Part shown: one piece after another, positions 1-8,262 of the stretch
How positions within the stretch are numbered: the stretch's first letter is position 1
How the letters are laid out: the number at the start of each line of letters is the position of its first letter
NCBI RefSeq assembly: GCF_003579925.1
Contig: NZ_QUAL01000175.1
Span: 1-42,343 of the forward strand
Direction: 5' to 3'
Length of the DNA: 42,343 nucleotides
DNA from: Jiangella rhizosphaerae
Lineage (GTDB): Bacteria; Actinomycetota; Actinomycetes; Jiangellales; Jiangellaceae
Program-made: the position numbers and the translations under genes
Notes under the pieces: model-generated
Told to the model about the DNA's origin: nothing
Database searches by the model: none
The model's input: only the letters and a program-made list of their open reading frames with translations

Positions 1-97
1 CCACCGCCGTCGCGGGCGCCGCGAGGGCGACGCCGGCGCCGGTGAGGCCGGCGGCCGCGGCGAGCGCCGCGGCGAGGCTGATCTTGCTGGAACGCAT
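1..97 (-). CDS. Secreted protein, N-terminal fragment (runs off the left edge)
   Basis: Only the first 32 codons are inside the window. They read MRSSKISLAAALAAAAGLT followed by more Ala/Gly/Val and an AAPATA stretch. That is a classical Sec signal peptide: a basic N-terminus, a hydrophobic Ala/Leu core and a likely signal peptidase I site near LAAPATA. The ATG at 97-95 is preceded by a strong ribosome-binding site (AAGGAGT, about 6 nt upstream on the minus strand), which fixes the start. The gene lies downstream of the large metallophosphoesterase gene on the same strand, but a terminator-like hairpin lies between them, so it probably has its own promoter. The mature protein is not in the window and no function can be assigned. 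Confidence 0.75.
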   Translation of the reverse strand, partial: MRSSKISLAAALAAAAGLTGAGVALAAPATAV

Positions 98-234
98 GGC
101 TGGACTCCTTCGCGTGAGTGGACTTCCGGACTCAATCTGTCCTGGCCAGCGGCCGGATTCCAGCGCGGAGGGTGTTGTTGAGAGCGTTCTCATCGAGACC
201 TCATCGCGGGCCCGGGTTCTCTCATCAAAGGGAC

Positions 235-271
235 GTCCCCGCCGCCCGGCGAGGCGCCGGACGACGGGGAC
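235..271 (-). terminator. Terminator-like hairpin after the metallophosphoesterase gene
   Basis: Arms GTCCCCG (235-241) and CGGGGAC (265-271) are complementary, with an inner CCGGC/GCCGG stem. Reading on the minus strand, a short T run (CCCTTTG) follows. It begins 13 nt after the stop codon of the minus-strand gene at 284-286, so it is well placed as an intrinsic terminator. Confidence 0.55.
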
Positions 272-283
272 GGGAGAGGGCCG

Positions 284-3200
284 TCAGCGAGCGGCGGCCA
301 GCTGGTCGAGCACCGCGAACGGGTTCGCCGCACCACCGTTGGCGGCGGCGACCACCCGCCGGTCGAGCGTGTAGCTCCCGCCGGCCGGGATCTCGACCTG
401 GAACCGGCTCATCACCCAGTTGCCGTTGCCGTACGCGGTGAACGCGTCGTCGCCCGCGTAGATGACGCCGTACGTCTGCGGGTCGGTGCCGGCGGCCCCG
501 ATCCACCGCCCGGCCGGCTCGTACGCCGCCGGGCTCTCGTACGGCGTCGTGATCACGCCGTGGCCGGGCACGCCGATCCGCTGCCCGGCGCCGTCCCAGT
601 CCATGGCGTCGCCGACCCACACGTCCAGGTCGGACGGCCCGGTGTTCCGGAACACCGTCGAGGCGCCGACCCACTCCTCACCGGGCCGGATCGTGTACGT
701 CGTCTCGACGGTGACGCCGGGGTGCGCCGACGACGTGCCGGTGGTGCGCACGACGGCGGCATCGCCGGTCGCCTGGACGATCTCGACGCCGCTGTTCCGG
801 ATCGTCGTCTGCTGCCACGCCTCGGTGCCGGTCGGCTCCTCGTCGACGATGTACGGCAGGTTCAGCCAGTCCAGCTGGTCGGCCCGGCCGCGGACGGCGA
901 GGTCGATCGGCTTGCCGACGGTGGAGTTCGGCAGCTGGCCGTCGTCGAACACCTTGGAGATCGCCATGGCGAGCTTGTCGTTCTCCATGACGACGTCCTG
1001 CGGGCCGCCCTCGACGGTACCGCCGGAGAGCTGCCGGCCGGTGCTGGCCAGCACCGACACCGGAGCCAGCGCGATGTCCGCCGTCGCGGTCGACCCGGCG
1101 GTGACCGACGCCGGCACGGACGCCGTCGCGTACCCCAGCGTCGCCACCCGCAGCGTGTACTCGCCCGGGTCGAGCGCCATCAGGTAGCGGCCGTCCGCCG
1201 CCGTCCGCGCCGACCCCACCACGGAGCCGGCCGCGTCGAGCGCCTCCACCAGCACGCCCGCGGCAGGCGCGCCGGTGTCGGACTGCGTCACCGTGCCGCC
1301 GACGCGGGACCGGTCGGCCACCTCGTCGTCGAGCAGGTCGAGCCGGTCGGCCCACTGCGCGATGTTGGAGGAGACGTGGCCGGCGCCCGGGTAGTCGGTG
1401 ATGTGGTACCAGCTGATGGTCCGGGTGTCGCCGGCGTCGACGCCGGCGTCGAACCAGGTGCCGGTGACGTAGCCGAAGCCGCTGATCGCGTACGGCTCGT
1501 CCTCCAGCCAGGCCAGGCCGTGCGCCGGGACGGGCCGGACCGTCGTGGAGCCGACGTACACGAAGTTGTCGGTCCAGCCGGACCGGACGTAGCCGGGGTC
1601 GTTGCGGCCGACGCCCGGCACGTACGCGACGTCCTGGGCGCTGTCGGGGTCGAGCAGGTACTGGAAGTACCCGTCGAAGTCCGTCGTGCCGGTGTTCTCG
1701 ATCTCCAGGCTGATCTTGACGACCGGAGCGTCGCCCAGCGCGCGGTAGCGCAGCGTCGTCTTGAGGTTGCCGTCGACGCGAGCCGACCCGGAGGCGACGA
1801 CGGAGGAGCCCTCGGTGCCGATGTCGGTGAGGTCGAGCCAGTCGTTCGGGCGGTTCCAGTCCGGCGTGCCCGGGCCGCCGGCCGTCCGCGACAGCATCAG
1901 CTCGCTCCAGTCCAGCGTCTCCTGCGCGGTCCCGTCGAGCAGGAAGATGTCGCCGAGGCTCCCCGGCGCCAGCGTGCCCGGCAGGTTGTTCGCCGCGGCC
2001 CGGGACGAGATGGTCGCCTGGACCCGCTCGTTCATCGTGAAGTGGTACGTCTCGCCGGCCACGGCGTCGGTGCGCGGGCTGCCCGAGCCGTAGTCGGGCA
2101 GGACGGTCGACGCGCCGGCCGTCGGGCCGGTCACCTCGACCAGCTCCAGGTTCGCCGTCTGCGTCCCGGTGGTGCCGACCGTGACGGACGCCGTCGACCC
2201 GTCGGTGGGCAGGAACGCCCGCTTCGCCGTCGACAGCGTGTAGTCGCCGGGGGCGAGACCGAGCGTGTACCGGCCGTGCGAGTCGGTGGTCGTGGTCAGC
2301 GACGTGCCCCCGGCGGTCGCGACGACCCGGGCGTCGGCCACCGGCGCGCCGGTCGCCGAGTCCGTCACGACGCCGGTGACCCGCGCCCAGCGCGCCGCCG
2401 CCTCGCCGCCGGGGGTGAAGGCGTAGAGGTTGCCGTCCCACGCGCCGGCGACGACGGTGTTGCCGCTGACCGCGGGGCCGGAGCCGACCCAGGTGCCGAT
2501 CTCGTACTGCCACAGCGGCTGCCCGGTCACGCTGTCCAGCGCGTAGAGGAAGCCGTTGTTGGCGCCGACGAACAGCGTCTCGCCGCTGAGCACGGGCGAG
2601 GACAGCACGCCGCCGGTGTAGGTGCCGCCGGGCAGCAGCCGGTCCCACAGCACCGCGCCGGTGCGCGCGTTGAGCGCCGTCACCGCGCCGCTCGGGAAGC
2701 CCATGTAGACGACCTCGCCGGCGACCACCGGCGCCGACGGCGTGGCCCCGCTGGACACCCGCGACGCGTGCGGGCTGCGGTAGGTCCACAGGTCACGGCC
2801 GGTGGCGGCGTCGCGGGCGATGATGCCGTTGTTCGAGCCGATGAAGACCCGGCCGCCGCCGGCGGCGGGGATGCCGTCCTGCCAGCCGCCGAGCACGGCC
2901 GACGACTGCCACTGACGGGCTCCGGTGGCGGCGTCGTAGGCGAGCACCTGATCGGCGGTCTGGCTGCCGACGAAGACCTGCCCGCCCGCGATCGCCGGCG
3001 TGCCGTCGCTCATCGTCGCGCCGGCCATGGGCGACGCCCAGAGCTGGCTGCCGTCCTCCGGGTCGAGCGCGACCAGCAGGCCCTGGCTGGCCGGGCCGAA
3101 CCGGGTCTGGTACGCCCAGTACACCTTGCCGTTGGCGACGGCGGGGGAGTAGTAGCCGTAGGCGCGCTGGTTGTTCGGGTCCGGCGCCTCCTCGGTGTCG

Positions 3201-5059
3201 CGCTGCCAGACCAGCTCGCCGGTGGCGCGGTCGACGGCGAACAGCTGGGCGCGCAGCGTGCCGACGAAGACCGTGTCGCCGAGGACCGCCGGGGTGCCGA
3301 CGACCGACGACGGGACGGGGAACTCCCACAGCTGCTCGCCGGTCGCGAGGTCGACGGCGTGCAGCGCGGCGTTGCCGTCGCCGTTCTCGTCGCGCGTGCC
3401 GGCGTACACGACGCCGTCGGCGATCACCGGCGAGCCGGTGAGGAAGGTGCCCGGCGTGCGGTAGCTCCACGCCAGCTCCAGCCCGGGGTCGACGACGTCG
3501 GCGGCGACGCCGGAGTGCGCGGAGTCGCCGTGGTGCTGGGTCCAGTCGGCGCCGGCCACGGGGGCGACCAGCGGCTCGGTCGTCATGGTGAAGTCCGCCG
3601 ACTCCGTCCAGCGCTCGCCGCCCTCGCTGACCGCCTCGACCTCGATGGTGTGCGCACCGGGCCCGGGGGCGCGTCCGACGAACTCCGCGTGCCAGGTCAG
3701 CTCGCCCGACGGCTTGAGGCTGCGCCACGAGCCGTCGTCGATGCGGTACCGGACCCGGACCACCTCGTCGGCGGTGTCGTAGGCGTTGACCTGGATGTCC
3801 GGGAAGCCGGTGCGGTGGCCGTCGGCGCCCACCTCGCTGCCCGGCGCCGGGCTCGTGATCGTCAGCGCCTGGTCCACGCCGTACATGCGGAACGGGTTCT
3901 CGAAGTGGTCGCCGCGCATGTGGATGAACCGGAAGCCGCGCGGTGCGTTGTCGATGGTGTACGAGCTGGACACCGTCTGGATGTGCTTGGCCGACGGCGC
4001 GAACTCGCTGTTGGGCTCGACGTCGTTGGAGTGCTCGTGGCCGACCAGCATGAGCTCGGCGCCGTACCGGTCGAACAGGTCGCCGTACTGGTCGTACTGC
4101 GACGGCGAGCCGAACGGCACGTTCATCGGCTGGTGCGCCAGGACGACCAGCTCCTTGTCGCCGACGTTGGCCTCCAGGTCGCGGCGGATCCAGCTGAGCT
4201 GCTCGTCGAACGGCGCCTGGCCGTTGTTCTCCAGCACGAGGAAGTGCCGGTTGCCGTAGTCGAACGAGTACCACTCGGGGCCGACGTGCCGGCGGTAGTT
4301 GTCGATGCGCGCGGCGTAGCCGGTGCCGCCGCCGGAGAAGTACTCATGGTTGCCCACCGCGGGCCAGACGGGGACCTCGGAGCCGGCGGTCGCGTTCTTG
4401 TAGTTCGTGAACTCCGCGTCGGTCGCGTTGTTCGTGAGGTCGCCGCTGACGGCGATGAACGGGATGTCGTTCGAGGTGGAGTTGATCTCGTGGATCTGCT
4501 CCGGCAGCTGCGGGTTGACGTGCGGGTCGGCGATGTTGGCGAAGGAGAACGTCGAGCTGTCGCTGCCCGGGTCGCGGGTCAGCGCGAAGTCCGCCGTCCG
4601 CGTCTCACCGGCCGGGACCTGCCCGAAGTTCTGGTAGAACCGCGGCGTCATGAACTGGTCGGTGCCCACCATGTAGCCGGACGGCTGGGTGATGAACACC
4701 ATGTCGCTGAGGCGCCGCTCGGTGTCCATCTCCAGCCGGTAGCGGCCCTCGGCGTCGGTCTCGACCAGCGCGACGCCGTCGGACACGCTCACGCCGGCGA
4801 CTCCGGGCTCGCCGGCGTCCTGCCGCCCGTTGCCGTTGGCGTCCTCGAACACGACGCCGCTGACCGGCGCGGCCGACGCGGCGATGGTCTCGGCGACCAC
4901 GGTCGCGACCGGGCCGATCAGGGCCAGCCCGGTGAGCAGCGCCACTGCCGCGTAGACGGCGCGGCGGTAGCGGCCGAGCGCCTCCGGGGAGAGGCGTGCG
5001 ACCGTGGGCGCATCGGGCGACCGAGCGCGCCAGCGGGCCAGGACATTGAGCGTTGTCAC
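284..5059 (-). CDS. Exported metallophosphoesterase fused to a PQQ-type beta-propeller and carboxypeptidase-regulatory-like domains
   Basis: This 1591-aa protein is predicted to be exported: a hydrophobic segment near residues 35-55 follows a basic RYRR patch. An SdrD/CarboxypepD_reg-like Ig-type domain follows (VFEDANGNGRQDAGEPG, a calcium-loop-like motif). Then comes a calcineurin-like phosphoesterase with all signature blocks: DPH (Asp178, His180), GDLTNN (Asp207), GNHE (Asn237, His238) and GHEH (His341, His343). Next are about seven PQQ_2/quinoprotein-like propeller blades, recognised by repeated GxVYxGT..GxLYALD patterns, two CarboxypepD_reg modules and beta-rich C-terminal regions. It probably hydrolyses a phosphoester outside the membrane while the other domains bind a ligand or the wall; the substrate is unknown. 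I chose the GTG at 5059 because GGAGA lies just upstream. A GTG at 5083 would overlap the preceding stop as GTGA and is the alternative. Domain assignments are by eye. Confidence 0.85.
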   Translation of the reverse strand: MTTLNVLARWRARSPDAPTVARLSPEALGRYRRAVYAAVALLTGLALIGPVATVVAETIAASAAPVSGVVFEDANGNGRQDAGEPGVAGVSVSDGVALVETDAEGRYRLEMDTERRLSDMVFITQPSGYMVGTDQFMTPRFYQNFGQVPAGETRTADFALTRDPGSDSSTFSFANIADPHVNPQLPEQIHEINSTSNDIPFIAVSGDLTNNATDAEFTNYKNATAGSEVPVWPAVGNHEYFSGGGTGYAARIDNYRRHVGPEWYSFDYGNRHFLVLENNGQAPFDEQLSWIRRDLEANVGDKELVVLAHQPMNVPFGSPSQYDQYGDLFDRYGAELMLVGHEHSNDVEPNSEFAPSAKHIQTVSSSYTIDNAPRGFRFIHMRGDHFENPFRMYGVDQALTITSPAPGSEVGADGHRTGFPDIQVNAYDTADEVVRVRYRIDDGSWRSLKPSGELTWHAEFVGRAPGPGAHTIEVEAVSEGGERWTESADFTMTTEPLVAPVAGADWTQHHGDSAHSGVAADVVDPGLELAWSYRTPGTFLTGSPVIADGVVYAGTRDENGDGNAALHAVDLATGEQLWEFPVPSSVVGTPAVLGDTVFVGTLRAQLFAVDRATGELVWQRDTEEAPDPNNQRAYGYYSPAVANGKVYWAYQTRFGPASQGLLVALDPEDGSQLWASPMAGATMSDGTPAIAGGQVFVGSQTADQVLAYDAATGARQWQSSAVLGGWQDGIPAAGGGRVFIGSNNGIIARDAATGRDLWTYRSPHASRVSSGATPSAPVVAGEVVYMGFPSGAVTALNARTGAVLWDRLLPGGTYTGGVLSSPVLSGETLFVGANNGFLYALDSVTGQPLWQYEIGTWVGSGPAVSGNTVVAGAWDGNLYAFTPGGEAAARWARVTGVVTDSATGAPVADARVVATAGGTSLTTTTDSHGRYTLGLAPGDYTLSTAKRAFLPTDGSTASVTVGTTGTQTANLELVEVTGPTAGASTVLPDYGSGSPRTDAVAGETYHFTMNERVQATISSRAAANNLPGTLAPGSLGDIFLLDGTAQETLDWSELMLSRTAGGPGTPDWNRPNDWLDLTDIGTEGSSVVASGSARVDGNLKTTLRYRALGDAPVVKISLEIENTGTTDFDGYFQYLLDPDSAQDVAYVPGVGRNDPGYVRSGWTDNFVYVGSTTVRPVPAHGLAWLEDEPYAISGFGYVTGTWFDAGVDAGDTRTISWYHITDYPGAGHVSSNIAQWADRLDLLDDEVADRSRVGGTVTQSDTGAPAAGVLVEALDAAGSVVGSARTAADGRYLMALDPGEYTLRVATLGYATASVPASVTAGSTATADIALAPVSVLASTGRQLSGGTVEGGPQDVVMENDKLAMAISKVFDDGQLPNSTVGKPIDLAVRGRADQLDWLNLPYIVDEEPTGTEAWQQTTIRNSGVEIVQATGDAAVVRTTGTSSAHPGVTVETTYTIRPGEEWVGASTVFRNTGPSDLDVWVGDAMDWDGAGQRIGVPGHGVITTPYESPAAYEPAGRWIGAAGTDPQTYGVIYAGDDAFTAYGNGNWVMSRFQVEIPAGGSYTLDRRVVAAANGGAANPFAVLDQLAAAR

Positions 5060-5079
5060 TTCGTCTCCATTCACTGGGG

Positions 5080-6210
5080 TCACAGCAGCCGATGGACGAA
5101 CCAGGCCAGCCCCGTCACGACGGTCGCGGCGGCCGCGACGACGTGGGCCAGCGAGAACCACGCGTAGCGCCGGGCGACGGTGACCAGCGCGAACAGGCCG
5201 GCGGCCAGGGCGGCCGCACCGACCTCGATGCCGAGGTTGAAGCCGGCGTACGACGTCACCAGGTCCCAGCCGAGGTCGTCGGCGAAGCGCAGCTCGCCGG
5301 CGAAGGCCAGCCCGTGCAGCAGGCCGGCGGCGGCGACCACCGGCAGCCGCCAGCGCGACTCCGGTCCGACGACGTTCGTCGCGGCGACGTAGACGACCGA
5401 CAGCGCGACCAGCGGTCCGAGCACCTGGTCGGGCGGGCTCACCCAGCCGGCGACGGCGGCCAGCAGACCGGCGCTGTTGGTGACGGCGAACGCGCCGACC
5501 GCGCGGGCCAGCCGCCCGAGACCGGCCGCGCCGACGGCCAGCGCGGCCACGAACAGGGCGTGGTCGAGGCCGGTGAGGACGCGGCCGGCGCCGAGCCCGG
5601 CGGAGCGCAGCGCGGAGTCGCCGAGCGACTGCTCGCCGGTGCTGAACCGCGGATGGCCGCCGTCCAGGACGATGCGGCCGCGCTCGCCGCCGAGGTCGTA
5701 GTCGACGGTGGTGGTGTGGTCGTCGACGACGGCGTCCGAGCCGGCCCCGGAGAACACCGAGTAGTCGACGAGGTACCGCCCGGACGTCGCGCCGTGACAG
5801 TCGTAGCTCAGGTCCAGCACGGCATAGGGGACGTCCTCGGCCGTCGCGTCGGTGGCCGGCAGCTGCCGGACGTCGGACCCGTCCAGCGTCATCGTGCACT
5901 CGACCTCGTCGACGAAGACGCGGACGCGGTCGGTCAGGTAGGTCTCGATGAGGTCGTGGTGCTCCTCGAGCTCGGCCCGGCGGGCGCCGTCGTCGGGCGC
6001 CTCGATCGCCGCCATGCCCATGCCGATGGCGCGGGCCAGGATCTCGTACTCGAGGCCGAGCTCGTAACCGACGCGGTCGCCGTCGGACCGCAGCCGCGAC
6101 CAGCCGTCGCTGGTGCGCACGTGCGCCAGGCCGGGCGCGGCGGCCGTGAGCAGCACGAGGACGGCCACGAGCCCGGCCACGGCCGCGCGGACCACCCGAC
6201 TCGTCGACAT
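5080..6210 (-). CDS. HupE/UreJ-like polytopic membrane protein
   Basis: The 376-aa protein starts with a Sec signal peptide (RVVRAAVAGLVAVLVLLTAAAPGLAH). An extracytoplasmic domain of roughly 180 residues follows, then a C-terminal half of about six or seven membrane helices. The helices carry the features of the HupE/UreJ_2 family: a G-x-DH motif (TGLDHALFVAALA), LHGLAFAGEL and a FNLGIEVG motif. Relatives are proposed metal (Ni/Co) permeases, but in the long-ectodomain branch the cargo is unproven. The ATG at 6210 is preceded by GGAAAGG. A GTG two codons upstream is possible. The gene ends 20 nt before the chosen start of the metallophosphoesterase gene, or overlaps its alternative start, so the two are very likely one transcript. 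That pairing suggests metal supply to the phosphoesterase, which is inference. Confidence 0.75.
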   Translation of the reverse strand: MSTSRVVRAAVAGLVAVLVLLTAAAPGLAHVRTSDGWSRLRSDGDRVGYELGLEYEILARAIGMGMAAIEAPDDGARRAELEEHHDLIETYLTDRVRVFVDEVECTMTLDGSDVRQLPATDATAEDVPYAVLDLSYDCHGATSGRYLVDYSVFSGAGSDAVVDDHTTTVDYDLGGERGRIVLDGGHPRFSTGEQSLGDSALRSAGLGAGRVLTGLDHALFVAALAVGAAGLGRLARAVGAFAVTNSAGLLAAVAGWVSPPDQVLGPLVALSVVYVAATNVVGPESRWRLPVVAAAGLLHGLAFAGELRFADDLGWDLVTSYAGFNLGIEVGAAALAAGLFALVTVARRYAWFSLAHVVAAAATVVTGLAWFVHRLL

Positions 6211-6386
6211 GCGCACCTTTCCGCCCCGGTTCCGGCATTCGCCGGGATCACCCTGGTGCGCCGGAGTTCCCGGCGGCAATGCTCGTCGCCGGTTGTTCGC
6301 CCAGGGTTCGCACCGGCTACGGCGCGGCGTCGCCTGCCCGGCAACGGGGGTGCGACGGGGTCGCAGGAAGGACGAGACTGGGGGTT

Positions 6387-6815
6387 GTGGAACTGCGCCG
6401 GCTGGCCCGGGTCGCGGCGGTCGCCGCCGCGCTGAGCGGGCTGCCGTCGACGCTGTGCACGGTGGTCGTCGGCGGGGACCCGCTGGCGTCCACCCGCGCG
6501 GCCGGCACGCTGCTGCCGGGCCGGCGGTCGCGTCCGTCGGTGGCCGGCGGCGTGGTCGCCCATGTCGCGGTGAGCGCCGGCTGGACGGCGCTGCTGCTCG
6601 CGGTCGCGCGGCGGCGGCCGCTGGGCGTGGCGGGCGGTCTCCTGGCGGGGGCCGCGATCGCGGTGCTCGACCTGGAGCTGGTGGGCCGCCGCTACCCGGC
6701 GATCCGGGCGCTCCCGCGCGGGCCGCAGTGGCTCGACCACCTCGCCTTCGGCGCCGTCGTCGGCGCGTTCAGCCGGGATTCAGGTGCCGCGCCGCAGGGT
6801 CGGGACCGGAGGTGA
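6387..6815 (+). CDS. Small polytopic membrane protein, function unknown
   Basis: From a GTG at 6387 the product is 142 aa with about four hydrophobic segments: around VAAVAAALSGLPSTLCTVVV, a VVAHVAVSAGW stretch, LGVAGGLLAGAAIAVLDLEL and WLDHLAFGAVVGAFS. The N-terminus is short and basic (VELRRLARV). An in-frame ATG at 6279 exists, but its added residues are arginine-rich, not hydrophobic, and overlap the promoter region of the divergent HupE-like gene, so I prefer 6387. The stop overlaps the Shine-Dalgarno of the response regulator gene (GGAGGTGA), so it likely heads the two-component operon. I do not recognise the family. It could modulate the sensor kinase, but only context suggests that. 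Confidence 0.6.
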   Translation: MELRRLARVAAVAAALSGLPSTLCTVVVGGDPLASTRAAGTLLPGRRSRPSVAGGVVAHVAVSAGWTALLLAVARRRPLGVAGGLLAGAAIAVLDLELVGRRYPAIRALPRGPQWLDHLAFGAVVGAFSRDSGAAPQGRDRR

Positions 6816-6819
6816 CGCC

Positions 6820-7527
6820 ATGCGCATCCTGGTGGTCGAGGACGAGCGGCGGCTGGCCGACGGGATCAGGGCCGGCCTCGAGGCCGAGGGCTTCGCCGTC
6901 GACGTCGTCCACTCCGGCACCGACGGGCTCTGGGCCGCCGGCGAGCACGCGTACGACGCGATCGTGCTCGACCTGCTGCTGCCCGGGCTGAACGGCTACC
7001 AGGTGTGCGCGCGGCTGCGCGAGCGCGGCGTGTGGACGCCGATCCTGGTGCTCACCGCCAAGGACGGCGAGTGGGACGAGGTCGAGGCCCTCGAGACCGG
7101 CGCCGACGACTACCTCACCAAGCCGTTCTCGCACCACGTGCTGGTCGCGCGGCTGCGGGCGCTGCTCCGACGCGACCCGGGTGCCCGCCCCGTCGTGCTG
7201 GAGGCAGGCGACCTACGGGCCGACCCGGGCTCCCGGCGAGCATGGCGCGGCGACCAGGAGGTGGAGCTGACCGCGCGCGAGTTCTCCGTGCTGGAGTTCC
7301 TGCTGCGCCGCCGCGGCGACGTGCTGTCGAAGTCGGAGATCCTGCGGCACGTCTGGGACGAGGCGTTCGACGGCGACCCCAACATCGTCGAGGTCTACGT
7401 CGGCCATCTGCGCACGAAGCTCGACCGCCCGTTCGGGCGGTCGAGCATCGAGACGGTGCGCGGCGCGGGCTACCGGCTGGCCGCCGATGGCGGTTCGTCG
7501 AGAGGGCCTGTCGGTGCCCGCCCGTAG
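6820..7527 (+). CDS. OmpR/PhoB-family response regulator
   Basis: The 235-aa protein has a receiver domain (residues 1-115) with the acidic pair Glu7-Asp8, the phosphoacceptor Asp51 (VLDLLLPG), the LTAKD Thr and the KPF lysine. A C-terminal winged helix (about 130-225) carries the usual ELTAREFSVLEFLL and VEVYVGHLRTKLD ... TVRGAGYRL signatures. It should bind DNA as a dimer once phosphorylated by the kinase encoded downstream. The start is well defined by GGAGGTGA, 5 nt before ATG. The last ten or so codons (SSRGPVGARP, stop TAG) fall inside a sequence block that recurs twice more downstream, so the native C-terminus may have been altered by that duplication. Confidence 0.93.
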   Translation: MRILVVEDERRLADGIRAGLEAEGFAVDVVHSGTDGLWAAGEHAYDAIVLDLLLPGLNGYQVCARLRERGVWTPILVLTAKDGEWDEVEALETGADDYLTKPFSHHVLVARLRALLRRDPGARPVVLEAGDLRADPGSRRAWRGDQEVELTAREFSVLEFLLRRRGDVLSKSEILRHVWDEAFDGDPNIVEVYVGHLRTKLDRPFGRSSIETVRGAGYRLAADGGSSRGPVGARP

Positions 7528-8165
7528 GGTGGGGTCCCACCCCATCGGGGCGGGGCATGACCGCGGCCGGGTCGAGCCCGGCCGGGTTGGGCGCGGGCGG
7601 GTTGGGCGCGGGCGGCTGCAGCGCGATCGAGGTGAGTGCGGCCGGGTTGGGCGCGGCCGGGTTGGGCGCGGGCGGGTTGGGCGCGGGCGGCTGCAGCGCG
7701 ATCGAGGTGAGTGCGGCCGGGTTGGGCGCGGCCGGGTTGGGCGCGGGCGGGTTGGGCGCGGGCGGGTTGGGCGCGGACGGCTGCAGCGCGATCGAGGGGA
7801 GTGCGGCCGGGTTGGGCGCGGCCGGGTTGGGCGCGGCCCGGTTGAGGGCGGGCGGTTGGTCGCCGTTGGCGGCTGGTCGAGAGGGCTTGTCGGTGCCCGC
7901 CCGTAGGGTGGGGTCCCACCCCATCGGGGCGGGGCATGACCACGGCCGGGTCGAGCCCGGCCGGGTCGATCGCGGGCGGCCGCAGCGCGACGGATGCGCC
8001 CGCGGTTGGGCTGAGTGCGGCCGGGTTGGGCGCGGTGGGGTCGGGCGCGGTGGGGTCGGGCGCAGCCGGGTTGGCTCGGTCGGCGGCTCGCGGAGAGGAC
8101 CTGTCGGTGCCCGCCCGTAGGGTGGGGTCCCACCCCATCGGGGCGGGGCATGACCACGGCCGGGG
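7481..8165 (+). repeat. Compound tandem duplication with a 15-bp-phased minisatellite between the regulator and kinase genes
   Basis: A block of roughly 70-108 bp occurs three times (about 7481-7588, 7860-7967, 8093-8165). Each copy includes TGTCGGTGCCCGCCCGTAG, a GGGTGGG/CCCACCC inverted repeat, then CATCGGGGCGGGGCATGACC. In every copy the regulator-like ending VGARP-TAG and a downstream ATGACC are kept. Between copies 1 and 2 lie units of 15 bp (GCCGGGTTGGGCGCG and variants). A longer motif starting CTGCAGCGCGATCGAG recurs at 7616, 7691 and 7781, spaced 75 and 90 bp, both multiples of 15. Copies 2 and 3 are separated by shorter, degraded GGTTGGGCGCG-type units. The array fills the space between the regulator stop and the likely kinase start. 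Confidence 0.9.
7557..8120 (+). other. Possible small ORF of pentapeptide-type repeats inside the array (coding status doubtful)
   Basis: From the ATG in the first block, one frame stays open for 187 codons. It reads as consecutive pentads such as AGLGA, GGLGA, GGCSA, IEVSA and DGCSA, each closing on Ala with Leu or a small residue in the centre, then ends at the third VGARP-TAG. The pattern resembles the A-x-L-x-x logic of pentapeptide-repeat proteins. However, the opposite strand is equally open and reads as Pro/Ala/Asn repeats, as expected for any 15-bp repeat lacking stops. TTG leucine codons are unusual for this genome. A GGGGCGGGGC run precedes the ATG. I list it as a possibility, not a confident gene. 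Confidence 0.2.
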
Positions 8166-8262
8166 CGAACGCGGCGGGGTCGTGCCCGGCGAGGTTGAGC
8201 ACCGCCCGGCCGAGCGCAGCCCGGCAGAGCGCCACCCGGCCGAGCGCGGCCGGGCGGGCTCG

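Noticed and set aside
560-5167. 1535-codon open frame on the plus strand
   Set aside because: It is the antisense of the metallophosphoesterase/propeller gene, with Arg/Gly/Val/Asp-biased composition and no recognisable motif.
6279-6386. Upstream ATG start for the small membrane protein
   Set aside because: The added 36 residues are Arg/Gly/Ala-rich, unlike a membrane protein N-terminus, and would cover the divergent promoter region.
7500-8160. Possible CRISPR array
   Set aside because: The repeats are contiguous multiples of 15 bp with no unique spacers, and no cas genes are present.
7936-8262. N-terminal extension of the kinase from the ATG at 7936
   Set aside because: It would translate the repeat block (LSVPARRVGSHPIG...) and degraded repeats ahead of TM1. 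The GTG at 8263 gives a normal kinase N-terminus. It is kept only as an alternative.
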